Counted from the first letter of the stretch, positions 26,745-38,335 are shown. The stretch: DNA of 64,000 bases from Sipunculus nudus (GCA_026874595.1 CM049314.1:17850729-17914728); one strand, 5' to 3'. Notes: generated by a model from the sequence alone, not told the origin. Made by a program: numbers and translations.

Positions 26745-26747
<3 letters not shown>
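25836..26747. repeat. Lectin 3' block, copy 1
   Basis: The same block lies at 32370-33058 and 52410-53140. In each case it is on the downstream side of a lectin locus. It is AT-rich and non-coding, with landmarks GATTCTGGACAAAGG and CTTTATTTTACAT. It shows that the duplicated lectin segment extends at least 2.5 kb past the stop codon. Confidence 0.75.

Positions 26748-26812
<65 letters not shown>
26748..26812. repeat. (TA)n microsatellite
   Basis: About 65 bases of TA with one G interruption. The matching tract in the second unit is at 53141-53216, and both are followed by GAAGGCAAACACATCCA. Confidence 0.95.
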
Positions 26813-26816
<4 letters not shown>

Positions 26817-27995
26817 GGGGAAGGCAAACACATCCATACCTCGTACATAAATCATACAAACCAAAAACATGAAACAGGTAATAGAATTTACAGATATTTT
26901 ACTTGATATCTATGACCAGATACATGTGCATTCAAAAGAACTAAAGATTATACAAAATATTATAAAGAAATGTTTACTTGAATGAATAGTGGTGACGTTC
27001 GTACTGGGGTGGGTGCTTATAATCAAAATTTGCGTTAAACATAAATACAATACAATATTAAAGGGGCTAATCCCTAAGCAACACTAAATATCATATGAGT
27101 ATGTAAAAAAATAGGCTGGCTCATTCACCAAATTTATTTCCTATCTAGACCCAATAAGAGTTAATCTCTAAAATTGGCACAAATAAGCCTGTAGAAAGAT
27201 AACAAAATATTTTGGCGGACGAATCCACCGGACAGGGATACTAAAGAACATGGGGTTAAGGGCACGAGATGTTTACGTCTGTCTCACTACAAGAGAATGA
27301 AATAATAAATTCTAATAAATAGTTGTAGTCTAGATGAGAGAAACTACATATTTTAATACATCTGGCCACTTATAATACACAGAGATGACAGAAACTTCGC
27401 TTATAGCCGCTTTCCGCTGTAGTTATATTGTTATAAATATTATATAGTGTGGCCTTATGGTAAGTAAATAGTGGCGTTCTCGCCTGATATGTAAAAGTGT
27501 CAGGGTATAAGGCCCATCAAAAACCGCAGTTGCATGACTTGTACACACACTGAGCCTGAAGTGGCATTATCATGTTTGATTACTTTTTCCTATAGTGCGA
27601 ACATATTTACATAAATTGTTAAAATAAGCCAGCCTCACCTCAGATTATTCATGGCTCTTTGCTACTAAACTAGGGCCGGCGCCAAAAGTATCAGTAATTT
27701 CCCCTCTGAGTGACTATTCTTAACACACCCTTATTTATAAAGATTCCAGTCGGGGGCAATCCTCAGCTGTTTTGTTCATGAAGTTCATGCCCTTCTTTAT
27801 TTGCATAATGCCTATTCAAAACGGAGCACTGTTAATCAAGTTAAGGATGTCTGTCCGCTTGCACTAATAAAAATGCACATCTCCACTCCAGTAGTACGCA
27901 AATGGGAGTAGTCAGAATAAATAAATAAATAAATAAATAAATATATATATATATACTTTTTTATATCAGTATTTGAGTTAAAACGATGTAGAAAA

Positions 27996-28059
<64 letters not shown>

Positions 28060-28265
28060 ATACAGGTATGAAATGAAAGGTAACAATTTTTAAGAATAAC
28101 GTTTTAGAACAACATTTAGATACGTTTAGCAAAGAAATATATATTAATAACACCAAGATGAAAACCGCATGTAACAATTAAAGAGGCGCATTATGCTAAA
28201 GGCTTGTAAACATTAAAGAACAAGAAAACCTATTTACAGCGCATGTTACTTCTTATATGTGAATT
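26813..28265. other. 3' flank of lectin gene 2 with microsatellites
   Basis: Non-coding. The first part matches 53250-53760 of the second unit, which is shorter. From 27915 there is an (AATA)n tract, then (TA)n at 27997-28038 and (TG)n to about 28060, all within 350 bases of the lectin stop codon. The 113-codon frame through this tract is just repeat translation. Confidence 0.6.
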
Positions 28266-30560
28266 TCAGAATATGGCATGAGCCTCACATATAGAGTAAA
28301 GATCCCAATTCGAAAAGTCGTTCCAGAGAAAACCATGGTCATGGAGGAGAGCAAGGAAGGGCTCTCCACTAGCACCCCCATTGTTTGGTTCTCCTTGGTT
28401 CCAGTTCGTGTATGTAAGAATGGAGCCGGTTGCCATCCATTTCCACTTACCTTCCTCCTCAATATCAGAGCCGGAGGTCCAGAATCCTATAAATGTTAAA
28501 AATTATGTATGTTTGAAGTAGGTAATTTGCCAATAAAATACATGTGAGTCAGTTTGTCCATTTGTCAATATAAATATACAGAAAAGGTGTCTTACTCTAG
28601 AGGCATCGGATTTAAACCATTTTGTTCGTAGATCTAAATGTACAGTATCGTTGGAACAGTCAACTAGACGTGTTTGATACTCTCCTGATCACTGTTTTTA
28701 TTTAACTTATAAATCAAACGTTTATTTAAAATGACAAGACATCCTTGCCTTTGAGATTGCAGGCTATTGATCTTGATTATTTTACTGATACGCAAAACAC
28801 TCAAAGAAACAGGATTAGGATTGTTCCAATAATAATGTTGTTTTATCGGAATTAATAAATCTCATAAAGAATCTACTATTGTTATGTTTTATAAAACAAA
28901 AAAATTTAAATATAAATTACCCCCGTCAGCTCTTTGATATTTATTGACGACGTCTTGCAGGTGCATCTGTTCCTCTCGTGACTCTATACTGACAAGGTCA
29001 CCGCCCTGAGAATAACAATTATTACGGGCGGCCACCCAGTTCATTCTATCAAATATCACTTTGTAACAGGAATGCACAGCCTCTCCATTGTGCATGAAAC
29101 GTTTTATTAGAAATGTGTGGTCAAATCCACTTGGGCATTCTGTTAAGAAGATAAAAAAAACCAACGATATAAAATGAAGCATATTGTGACAGTATTAAAA
29201 GTATACTTGTGTTTCTTTATGAAGAGTTAGGGGTTCAACAATGGCCGATATACATATATATATTCTATTTTATTGCTTTAGAGTAATTTATGTCAGCTTT
29301 AAGGAAATATTTTAAAGCATTTGTGAATGTTAAAGACATTTACCAAAAACTTGAAAAAGGTCATGTATTGATTTGTCAGTTGATAATGGCTTGTTGTTTC
29401 ATCAAATGATTTACAATTCAGTTTTACGAATTATCGATTATATAAAAATTTCTGATGGTAATTTGATAATCATGAGAAAAATATTAGATACGTTCAGATT
29501 TTGAACAAAATGCAATCGCTTGATGAAACCCACTCCACATTACAAATAACTCCGATGATTAGAGGGGGAAACTTACTGGACTCGTCTGTATAGTAGAGGA
29601 AAGACTTTTCTTTAATCGAGAAAATCTGCACTCTCAGCAGGAGAATTTCGCAAAATTGGTTGAATAGAACTTCGAAAACCTTTTCCTCATTACATGTTAA
29701 CATGCACATCGGGTCTACAGTGTACATTTTGCCAGTGAGAATATAACGAATAGCCTTAATTCAAGCTACAAGTAAATGGCCAAGTTTTGTGTAATTCACG
29801 ATCGAACGCTTTAAGCAAGACTAACCAAATTGTCCAGTGGCATAAAGTGAGTATCTTTCATCCACTGCCAAAGCGGGCATGATCGACAACACCAATTCGC
29901 AGGTTGCATTTTTGAGCAGCTGGAACGCGTGACAATTATTCATTTGATTGCATGCTAACATGCACATCAGCTCTACAGGGTATATGTTGCCAATGCTCGG
30001 ACGAATCGTTAAGGCACCCGCAGAGCGCAGTTGCTTATACTTTTTGTATATGTTGCATTTACCCATTGCTCCTGGTTGAAAGTAAATAACAATGCTTAAA
30101 CGTGCATGTCAGGCAAAAGATATTGTATGAAACTGTACACAGGTTCTCTTTTCTGATCACAAATATTAATAAAAGTCAAGAGAGTTCCGCTGAAAATTCA
30201 GTGAGATCTGTAATTAATAGTCTTTGTATATTCATATACAAAACCATCTCTAACAGGCTTTGCATAATGGATAACCTTTTTATAGAAAATAAAAAAAAAG
30301 ACAGGCATATCAGCAATTCTTGTGCTTTTATTAACTCCTGCATCTGCAGAGCGGGTTCACATCGCTTGCACTGCACCTAAATCACCATATTTTAAATCTA
30401 TATTTAAGAGGATCATTTTAAACTTCTCCTCTGACGTTATTTTACTTTAACATAACAATTACTGCTTTTTCCATTTCTGGAAACACGCCCTAAACATATA
30501 CAAATACTGCTCACCTGCAACGTAGAATACCAGGACAACTGCGACACGCAACATATTCAT
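28266..30560 (-). CDS. Secreted PAN/Apple + C-type lectin, gene 2 (EPN type), 4 exons
   Basis: Predicted secreted lectin of 243 residues. Exons in reading order: 30560-30515 (signal peptide MNMLRVAVVLVFYVA), 30071-29826 (PAN/Apple domain), 29139-28921 and 28486-28266 (C-type lectin domain, stop TGA). Lengths of 46, 246, 219 and 221 bases keep one frame, and all introns are phase 1. The PAN exon shows VELMCMLACNQMNNCHAF and TCELVLS. The lectin domain shows CPSGFDH, HSCYK, NNCYSQGGDLVSIES, KWKWMATG, GEPNN, LWND and SICEA. EPN plus WND is the mannose-type calcium/sugar site. The C2 and C3 cysteines that usually bracket WND are absent. Between exons 2 and 3 lies a decayed extra half PAN exon with a good donor site. 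The sequence alone does not show whether transcripts ever use it. Confidence 0.86.
29577..29757 (-). pseudogene. Relict second PAN half-exon inside lectin gene 2
   Basis: Reading right to left, AIRYILTGKMYTVDPMCMLTC lines up with the second half of the normal PAN exon, and the segment ends TDESS with a strong GTAAGT donor in the same phase. The first half is missing: stops lie just upstream and no acceptor AG is evident. The same relic exists at 55240-55385 in gene 4, and in the pseudogene it has become fused to the normal exon. Confidence 0.65.
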
Positions 30561-30665
30561 GTCGATGGATTAGCACTGTTAACTTGGTGAATTTTGAAAC
30601 TCGTGTCACCGCCGCCGCTTGGAGCTAAAATGCTACAGGGATTGTAAAGTCGCCTGATTGTACGG

Positions 30666-30688
30666 GATATAAGTCTCACGCTCACGTG
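30666..30688 (-). promoter_or_regulatory. Conserved lectin promoter (gene 2)
   Basis: CACGTG at 30683-30688 precedes CTTATATC at 30666-30673, about 105 bases before the ATG. It lies in sequence shared with the gene 1 and gene 4 promoters. Confidence 0.5.
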
Positions 30689-30689
30689 A

Positions 30690-31440
30690 CTGTCTTCAGG
30701 TGTTCACTGGTTTACCCGGGAATAAATATTAACATCAGCGACTATGCGCTCTTTCCATAGAGCGAATACCTACGGGAAATAAGCCAATCCATATAAATAG
30801 AGAAAGTTGCTAGATCACATGAATGTGTGAAGCAATTTATATGCATATTTAATCTCTTTTGAAAAACACACTGAATTCTCCCCATGTGAAACAAGCATCC
30901 ATGGACGACATGGAGTTTGCACCCGAGATATGTTTAACATTATAATCAATGTTTGGATAAATCATTATTGTTCGGATTAAGCGAATATAAAATTTGAAAT
31001 GCTGTTTTTAATAATTTGTTGATATACATATTCTTGTATAGCGGGATCTGTTGGACTTGTTTTGTGTGCTACGAATATGGTACTGACGTTGTGGCTATAA
31101 AGTGTAAGTCACCAAGTTGTAAAAACTAATGAAATTCGTTTCTGTATTATGATATCTTTAACCAATAGTAAATTTATTATTACAGGATAAATAGTCCTGC
31201 TAAATGATTTTGTGCGATTTCAATAATCAGCATCAAACCTTCCTGCTATATAAGCATGGCCATAAGTTCAATGATTTAAAAAACATGACCTACAGCTTTC
31301 ATAAATATCTTATGTCTATATGTTTGAGGAGTATGAATCGCCGGCACAAATGTAAATAATGTATTGTGTAAAGGAAAGCCCGTGAAAGAGCCTCCTCTGG
31401 GAATTTTTAATACTTGTTTTATAATTGAAAACATTCTCTC
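30690..31440. other. Upstream flank of lectin gene 2
   Basis: Non-coding copy of 2206-2958. The landmarks GAATTCTCC, GGATAAATCATTATTGTTCGG and CCTCCTCTGGGAATTTTTAAT are all kept. Confidence 0.7.
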
Positions 31441-32335
31441 CGGAAACCACTGCCTTTTAGCACGTCTATTTTAAAAGTTCAGCCAAAGTGATCATTTTGA
31501 TACATTCATTTGGGTAAAATCAAAAGTATTGATCCACAGGGGTAACTCCTACTTAGTATATGTGCCTAATGGAAACCTCAACCCTCCTTGTCCCCCTTAC
31601 TTGTATATAACAATAACCTTAAGTCTATTAAAATGTTTCTTATTCACATTGGATCAATGGTAAACTAATACCCACATACTTAGCTTAGAAAACGTAACAT
31701 ACAACGAGTCAGAGTGTCCATAGAAACAAAATAAAATAGTCCTCTATTTTCTTTTAGTAGGGAAATATTAGTTTTGGGTAGGAATTTGTCTAGTGGTCCC
31801 ATGACAGGTCTCCATAACTGAAGGTGAACTTTGAAATGTTTCCTATTCACATTCGATCTATGGTAAGCTAATACTTCATTAGTTAGCTTAGGAAGCGTAA
31901 CATCGGCGAGTCAGTGTGTTCATAGAAACAAAATAAAATGGTGCTCTATTGTATTTTAGTCGGGAAATATTAGTTTTTGGGTAAGACGTTGTCTAGTGGT
32001 CACATGACAGGTCTCCACAACTGAAGGTAAACTTTGAAATGTTTCCTACTCACATTCGATCAATGGTAAGCTTACACTTAGTTATTTAGCTCAGAGTGCG
32101 TAACATATTACGAGTCACGGTGTTCAAAGATGAAAAAATGGTGCTCTAATTTATTTTAGTTTGGATATATTAGTTTTTGGGTAAGCAGTGGTCTAGTGGT
32201 CACCTGACTGAACTCCAGAAGTAAAGGTTCCTGTTAGGAACCCACCCATCCTCAAGAAAGCGAAATGGTCAATCTAGATATACTCCGGCAGTCTGACAGA
32301 AGAACCGTGCATTGGCGTCTTCATAAATTATTTTT
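31441..32335 (+). mobile_element. SINE-like element with its head region repeated three times
   Basis: After the shared SINE body, a segment of about 203 bases repeats in tandem, beginning near 31628, 31829 and 32032. Each unit runs from TTGAAATGTTTCCTATTCAC or a variant to a tRNA-like A-box with GTCTAGTGGTC. Only the third unit continues into the B-box side (GGTTCCTGTTAGGAACCC) and the 3' tail. Copies at 2960 and 11990 have a single head. Confidence 0.6.
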
Positions 32336-32369
32336 TTTCCAGTATCATGACCGTTGGATCCTACTTAAT

Positions 32370-33058
32370 TAATTAACAATTTGTATTCAGATTCTGGTCA
32401 AAGGGTCCCGACATGTATCCTTTGGCCCTGTTCGCTATCAAGTAGTCTGATTAACTGCTATTTTTTAAACCTTTATTTTACATTGTATTCGATAGGAGAA
32501 ACATGACTTGTCTGAAGTTATTAAAAAAATTATTTTCGAAAATAACATCAGGAATCTAAACGATTAAATGGCAATTAAGTTGAACAAATAAAAGAACAAT
32601 GTTTATCATTCTACAAAATTATGGAAAATAAAACAAATATACCTTCCTTTCTGAAAGCTATTAGTCGAGTATGAAGATCTGACATATAACTGATATATAT
32701 AAGTGTATATCCCAAGTTGTCTGTGTAATGGAACCAAATTTAAAGTACTCCACCGGACCCCCCTGTGGATTTATACAAGGCGGAGTATTGCTCAAATAAT
32801 CATAAAAAAGTTCATATTAGAAAGAAAATTATTTCAATTCATGACTTTACCGCCTAGGGAAGACAGTTAATGAATATTGTGCAAAAATATAATGGAAACG
32901 TTTAGATAACATTCAAATGTTATTTCAAGTCATGCAACAATATTAATCTTACTGTCCTGTTATTTATTTACATTCGCACACACATGTATAAAACATTTCA
33001 TTTCTTTCTCCGCATAGGAATATCTGGTTTATACATCAAAATAAGATAAGTGTGTATA
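32370..33058. repeat. Lectin 3' block, copy 2
   Basis: Counterpart of 25836-26747 and 52410-53140, here lying on the downstream side of the lectin pseudogene. It is interrupted at 33059 by an inverted-repeat element. Confidence 0.75.
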
Positions 33059-34331
33059 TGTTACAGTCAATATGTAAAATCAGTCAATTTGTTTATTGCC
33101 TGTTTCACTCAGGCATTTTATAAAATGATTGAAGTTTTTAGGGTTTTTATTAATTGACTTAATATTTTGTCAGTTTATTTTACACATTGACTGAAATGTT
33201 AAAAGAAAGAAATACTATTGTTATAAGGTAACAAATATTTAAATGACATTTCATTTATTTCATATACCTTACTCTTTAAAAACGTTTATATGTTTTATAT
33301 CATAATATTGTATAATTTTATAATTTGTTTGATCAAAAGCGGTTTAATTGTAGTTCTTGTAGAATAATTATGTGATCATACAAGACGTAAATATTATATT
33401 ATCCCAGGGTGACAAAAACCTTTTGCACCTTTGGAGCGGGTGTGGACGGAATGACCCTCTCCCTAAATGCGGGAACATTGTCATAAAATTCTTTCAAAAT
33501 TTTTAGCAAATTTGTACTAAATTTGGTGTAAAATTAAAATGGCACCAGGAATATAATTTATAATATAGGAATATTCTCGCTTCAGAAACCATCAACAAAT
33601 TAATTTTTTGATCTGTAAAATATTTTGGGCAGCAAACATCCCTTGAATTCCCTCCCTAACGCTTTAATCCACCAATGGTTATTTCATAATTAATCTTCAA
33701 GTTCTTTTTTAAATTCTCAAACTCTGTATGGATCACTTAATTTGTAATTGGGTCCCATGCACCGTGTTATGGAAAAGAGTGAATCATGCCATATAATCAG
33801 TCGTTACGTTAAGTTAGTTATTAGCCTTTTTATTTTAATGTTTGAGGAAACTGTTACACATTTGTGTAAATTACTCTTATTTATGGCAAAATGCAATTTT
33901 TTATTTTCAATATAGGGGGGAGGGGGGTTATTGTAATATAGAATGTCTCCTAAGTTTCCCCTCCCCATCCCATTCTTCACCAATTACGTTTCCATTTAGC
34001 TTGATTATCGTTCTTACATAAGCAAAGATGTAGCCGTATTAGTTGAAAAATGTTTTATGCACATTCATTTTGTTATAATAGTCTGCGTATTTTTACTAAG
34101 TAATTCTGGGTACCCCTCACCAAACGGTTTATTTTAGTCTAATTATGTGATACCTCTCTTCATAAATAGTATAGAAAAAAGAAACAGCCATAAAGTTTAC
34201 TTAAAAGTAGCTGGTTATACTAAACGACAATGTCTGTTTCACAATTACGGTGGCTGATTTAGGACACAGAAAAAAAAATATTTATCTCGTGATCTCGAGA
34301 TAACATCTCGAGATCTCGAAATAGAATTTCG

Positions 34332-34604
34332 CAAAAAAAAAATTTTTAGGAAGCAAAAAAAAATTTTTTAGGAAGCAAAAAAAAAAAATTTTAGGGAGCA
34401 AAAAAAAAAAAATTTAGAAGGCATAAAATAAAATTTTATGAAGCAAAAAAAAAAAATTTTTAGGAAGCAAAAAAAAAAATTTTAGGAAACAAAAAAAAAA
34501 ATTTTATGAAGCAAAAAAAAAAATTTTTAGGAAGCAAAAAAAAAAAATTTTAGGAAGCAAAAAAAAAAAAAAAAAAAATTAGGAAGCAAAAAAAAAATTT
34601 AGGA
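34332..34604. repeat. Left-arm tandem repeats of the foldback element
   Basis: About 12 copies of GCAAAAAAAAATTTTTAGGAA, varying mainly in the length of the A and T runs. One unit has expanded to more than 20 A. Confidence 0.9.
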
Positions 34605-35785
34605 AGAAACCCCAGCTGGGAATGGGTCTTATAACGTCACTTTGACGTATAAACATTTTATCTAAAGGCTACTTGTATACAAGCCACTTGAGCAAGTGTT
34701 AACATACAGATAAAAACATGTAACCGAGTTATTGAAAGATCACTAGTTTATATTCGTAAGAGCATGTGAAGCAATGCAGTATTTGTCATTTACAGAAATC
34801 TGTAATCTCTGAATTGAAGCCAGATGTTTCTGCCGGACGTCTTTCTATTACGATCGCATGTTATAAATAAACGTGGATATAGACAAAGACACCGCCTTTA
34901 CCCATGGCATTGGCTCATTTTCATGAAAGATTAATAGATTATGTTTACCTAGATTATGTTCATGATTACTTTCACTTCTTTAATATGTATATGCAGAGTT
35001 TTTACAAAGATTCTATAAATAAGGCAGGTGAATAGCGACTTTAAGACCAAAGCAGAGCATTTTGCTGAAGAAAAATCATGATGAGAGATGATCGAAATTT
35101 TAAACCGTTTATTTATGAATATAAAACATTTATGAAGATAGGTTGATTAAATTAATCTGAGCTATAGTAAGAGCTATAGTGGATCAAGACTTGGGCTTTA
35201 GGGGCTGAAGCAACGCTCCTCCCCGACCCCCCCCCCCTCCCCAGCGTATACCTACCCGAAAACACAGTAATCAGTTTTAGCATATTTTAATTTATGATGG
35301 TCTAATACATGTTCCATAAAACGACACACCATTTCAATAAAACAAAAGCTGAAAGAAATTGTACAAAAAGCGTGTTTCTATAAGAAGCTCATATTTGTTT
35401 GGATTCTTAAAATAATAAGGTACCCACAATGCATGCATGCAGACCTTAACATTTCTATTTGAGTGATTTAACAGACATGGCTCCGAATCCGCCGTTCATG
35501 TAGAATGTTTCAGATTCTTTAGGCTTTGACATCTTCCTTACGGATATGAATATTAAATATTGAATTTATATTGAACTTTTCTTCAACTCGCCTTATCTCA
35601 GGGGATATACAAACTTGATTGATTTTAAATTAATTATATTGTATTACGGTTCAGTTAAACACAGTATACATGGTCTTTGTTTTATAATTGCAATAGTAAG
35701 CACTCTTAACGTATAATGTCCTCTTTATGTCAATTCAGCTTTGAATGGTTCGTACAAGTGTGACATTTTTTCTGGAGATCTCGAA

Positions 35786-36006
35786 AGATAATTTTTTTTG
35801 CTTCCTAAAAATTTTTTTTTTGCTTTCAAAATTTTTTTTTTGTTTTGCTTCCTAAAAAAATTTTTTTTGCTTCCTAAAATTTTTTTTTTTTGCTTCCTAA
35901 ATTTTTTTTTTTGCTTTCTAAATTTTTTTTTTTTTCTTTCTAAAAAAAATTTTTTTTTTTGCTTCCTAAAATTTTTTTTTTTGCTTCCTAAATTTTTTTT
36001 TTGCGA
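35786..36006. repeat. Right-arm tandem repeats of the foldback element
   Basis: About nine copies of TTCCTAAAAATTTTTTTTTGC, the reverse complement of the left-arm unit. The copy number differs from the left arm. A 116-codon Phe-rich frame across it is repeat translation and not a protein. Confidence 0.9.
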
Positions 36007-36356
36007 AATTCTATGTCGAGATCTCGAGATGTTATCTCGAGATCACGAGATAAATATTTTTTTTTTCTGTGTCCTAAATCAGCCACCGTACACAATCATT
36101 AGATATGTGAAACAACCGACTATTCCATATCGATTCGATGTCAAATAAACTGAGTGATTTGTTCAGTCAATTCGTTAAATGCTTGAAAATTTCAATTATT
36201 TTATAAAGTGCCTGAGTGAATCAGACAATTTGTAAATTGACTGAAAATTTCAGGCAATTTACAAATTGACTGATTTTACACACATTGACTGTAACATATA
36301 TCGGGTAAAATGACATTTAGATACGTCCATGCATAAAAAAAAACATTCTACAGACA

Positions 36357-37920
36357 TCAAGATGGACACAGCATGTAAATCCTGGATGTGCATAATGCAA
36401 AAGGCTTGTAAATATTTGAAGAACGACGGAAAAATTTACCGTCGATGTAACTTCTTGTACATAAATTCCAGTATATGCCATGAGCCTCACATGTAGAGTA
36501 AAGATCCCTATTTGAATCGTCGTTCCAGACCAAACCATTTCTATGGAGGAGAACAAGGAAGGGCTCTCCACTAGCACCATGGTTATTTCGTTCTTCGTTG
36601 TTCAAGTTTGTGTACGTAAGAATGGAGCCGGTTGCCATCCATTTCCACTTACCTTCCTCCTCAATATCAGAGCCGGAGGTCCAGTATCCTATGAAGGTTT
36701 GATATTATACATTTGTTCAAATGGGTATTAACTAATAATATACAAGTGACTCAATTTTTCTATTTGTCAATATATGTTGCAGAAAAGGTGTCATAGGACT
36801 GAAGGAATCGTGTTAAAACAATCTTGTTTATAGGTATAAAAGTGCAGTTTTGCTGATTTTTACTAAACATTAATCAAAATATAGGAGTATATTTGAAAGT
36901 GAACACAATCTCTCCAAGGTATTCCAGGCTACTGATATCGACTGTTTTACTGGTTCACGTACTACACAATAAAGCATCATGGTGATTGTTCCTATCAGAA
37001 TGCAATTGAATGAAAATAATTAATCTCTTAAAGAAACCATTTTTGTTTTACAGTTCTAATATTATAAATATAAATTACCCTCGGCATCTCTTTGATATTT
37101 ATTGACGACGTCTTGCAGGTGCATCGGTTCTTCCCGTGATTCTATACCGACAAAGTCACCGCCCTGAGAACAACAAGGTTTTTTTAAAATATCAGTTTTT
37201 TTAACAGGAATACACAGTCTGTCCTTTCTGCATGAGCTTTTTCCTACGAAATGTGTGGTTAAATCTACTTGGGCATTCTGTTTAGAAGACAAAATTGAAC
37301 CAATGATATAAAGTTTTACATACTGTGACAGTATTAAAAGTGTAATGATTTTTCTTAATGTAGTGTAAGGGGTTTAACAATGGCCGATATACATTTTTAT
37401 ATATTCTAATATGCTGCTTAAGAATTTAATGTATATCAACGTTAAGGAATATTTCAAAGCATCTGTGAATGTTAAAGATTTTTACAGAAAATTTGAAATA
37501 GGTAATGTTTTGATTTGTAAGTTGATATTCATTTGTTGTTTACATGATATGTTTTACAATGTAGCTTTATTCATGTGGAAAAACTAAGACACATAAACAT
37601 TAAACATAATGCAATTGCTAAATGATGCCAACTTCATATTACAAATACCGTAGATAAGTAGAAGTGGGACCTTATTAAACTCGTCTGTATAATAGAAAGA
37701 AGAATTTTCCTCAGTGGAGAATATCTGCACTTTCAACAGGAGAAGTTTGCAAGATTTGTTTGAAAAAACATTGAATGCCTAGCATTTGTTTTCCTCTTAC
37801 ATTTTAACATGCACATCAGCTTTACAGGGAACACTTTTTCAGTGACCTGATGAATTGTTAAGGCTTCCAAAGAGTGCAGTTGTTGATACTGTTTGTATGT
37901 GTTGCATGTACCCATTGCTC
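36357..37920 (-). pseudogene. PAN + C-type lectin pseudogene (locus 3)
   Basis: Three exon remnants lie in order on the minus strand. The PAN exon (37920 to about 37677) starts GAMGTCNTYKQYQQL. Midway, after MCMLKC, it switches into the sequence of the second PAN half-exon, is frameshifted, and ends in TTTAATAAGG where a GTAAGT donor should be. The first lectin exon (37277-37079) is 199 rather than 219 bases; the 20-base loss breaks the frame after HSC-equivalent YSC, although CCSQGGDFVGIESREE is still visible. The last exon (36688-36357) keeps GYWTSGSD and VWND, but EPN has become EER and the TGA stop has become TGG, adding about 30 residues. No signal-peptide exon remains. This is a dead gene. 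Confidence 0.82.
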
Positions 37921-38079
37921 CTGGAAAAAAAAGAAAAAAAACTATGCTTAAGCGTGCATGCCAGACAAAATATATTGTACATAAAATATAATATTGTATG
38001 CACAATGGTTCTCTGTACTGTTCTATATATTAGTAAAAAGGGGAGGTGCATAAAAATCTGTATTTAATTTTCATTAAAA

Positions 38080-38335
38080 TTCGTTTCCGTTTTGTGACAT
38101 CTTTATCCCACAATAAATTAATTATTACAAGATATATAGTCCTGCTTAGTGATGTTATGCGCTTTCAATAATTATACTCTTCTGCTATGTTACAATGGCC
38201 ATATATTAAATGATTTAAACAGGTCTTAGGGTTTTCTTATATTTCTTATTTCTATATGTTGGCGGAGTAGGAAAGGCAGACAAAACTGTTGCGGAAATAA
38301 TGTATTGTGTAAATGAAGCCCTGTATTCAGGAATG
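38080..38335. other. Lectin upstream flank joined directly to the pseudogene
   Basis: Matches 2640-2895, which in gene 1 lies more than 500 bases upstream of the signal exon. Here it follows almost immediately after the intron upstream of the PAN exon. About 0.9 kb, including the signal exon and promoter, has been deleted. Confidence 0.7.

Larger units (their letters stand above)
34246..36090. mobile_element. Foldback-type element with 6-bp target duplication
   Basis: The two ends are long inverted copies starting TACGGTGGCTGATTTAGGAC. Over the outer 90 bases I count one mismatch and one A-run length difference. CACAAT directly abuts both ends (34240-34245 and 36091-36096), a perfect 6-bp target duplication. 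Each arm has a Xho-like palindromic patch (repeated ATCTCGAGAT), then tandem repeats of about 20 bases. The 1.2-kb middle has no coding frame of note and includes a C-rich tract at 35218-35243. The design is that of foldback transposons: long inverted arms made of short direct repeats. Superfamily unknown. Confidence 0.85.
33060..36295. mobile_element. Inverted-repeat (TIR) element hosting a nested foldback element
   Basis: The left end GTTACAGTCAATATGTAAAA (from 33060) is mirrored by the right end TTTTACACACATTGACTGTAAC (to 36295). The similarity continues inwards about 80-100 bases through CAGTCAATTTG and TTCACTCAGGCA. Flanks are ...GTGTATAT and ATATATCG..., so the target duplication (ATAT or TA) is ambiguous. 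Removing the nested element leaves about 1.4 kb with no long frame, so it is non-autonomous. It lies between the 3' block and the lectin pseudogene and is not seen at the other lectin loci. Confidence 0.6.

Noticed and set aside
28253-28462. Minus-strand frame starting MRRKVSGNGW over the lectin exon
   Set aside because: It is a shadow frame. The frame reading GFWTSGSD...SICEAHAIF is the lectin exon, supported by paralogs and motifs.
35798-36148. 116-codon Phe/Leu/Lys-rich frame
   Set aside because: It is a translation of the right-arm repeats of the foldback element. The pattern FFFCFLNFFF comes from T-runs and not from a protein.
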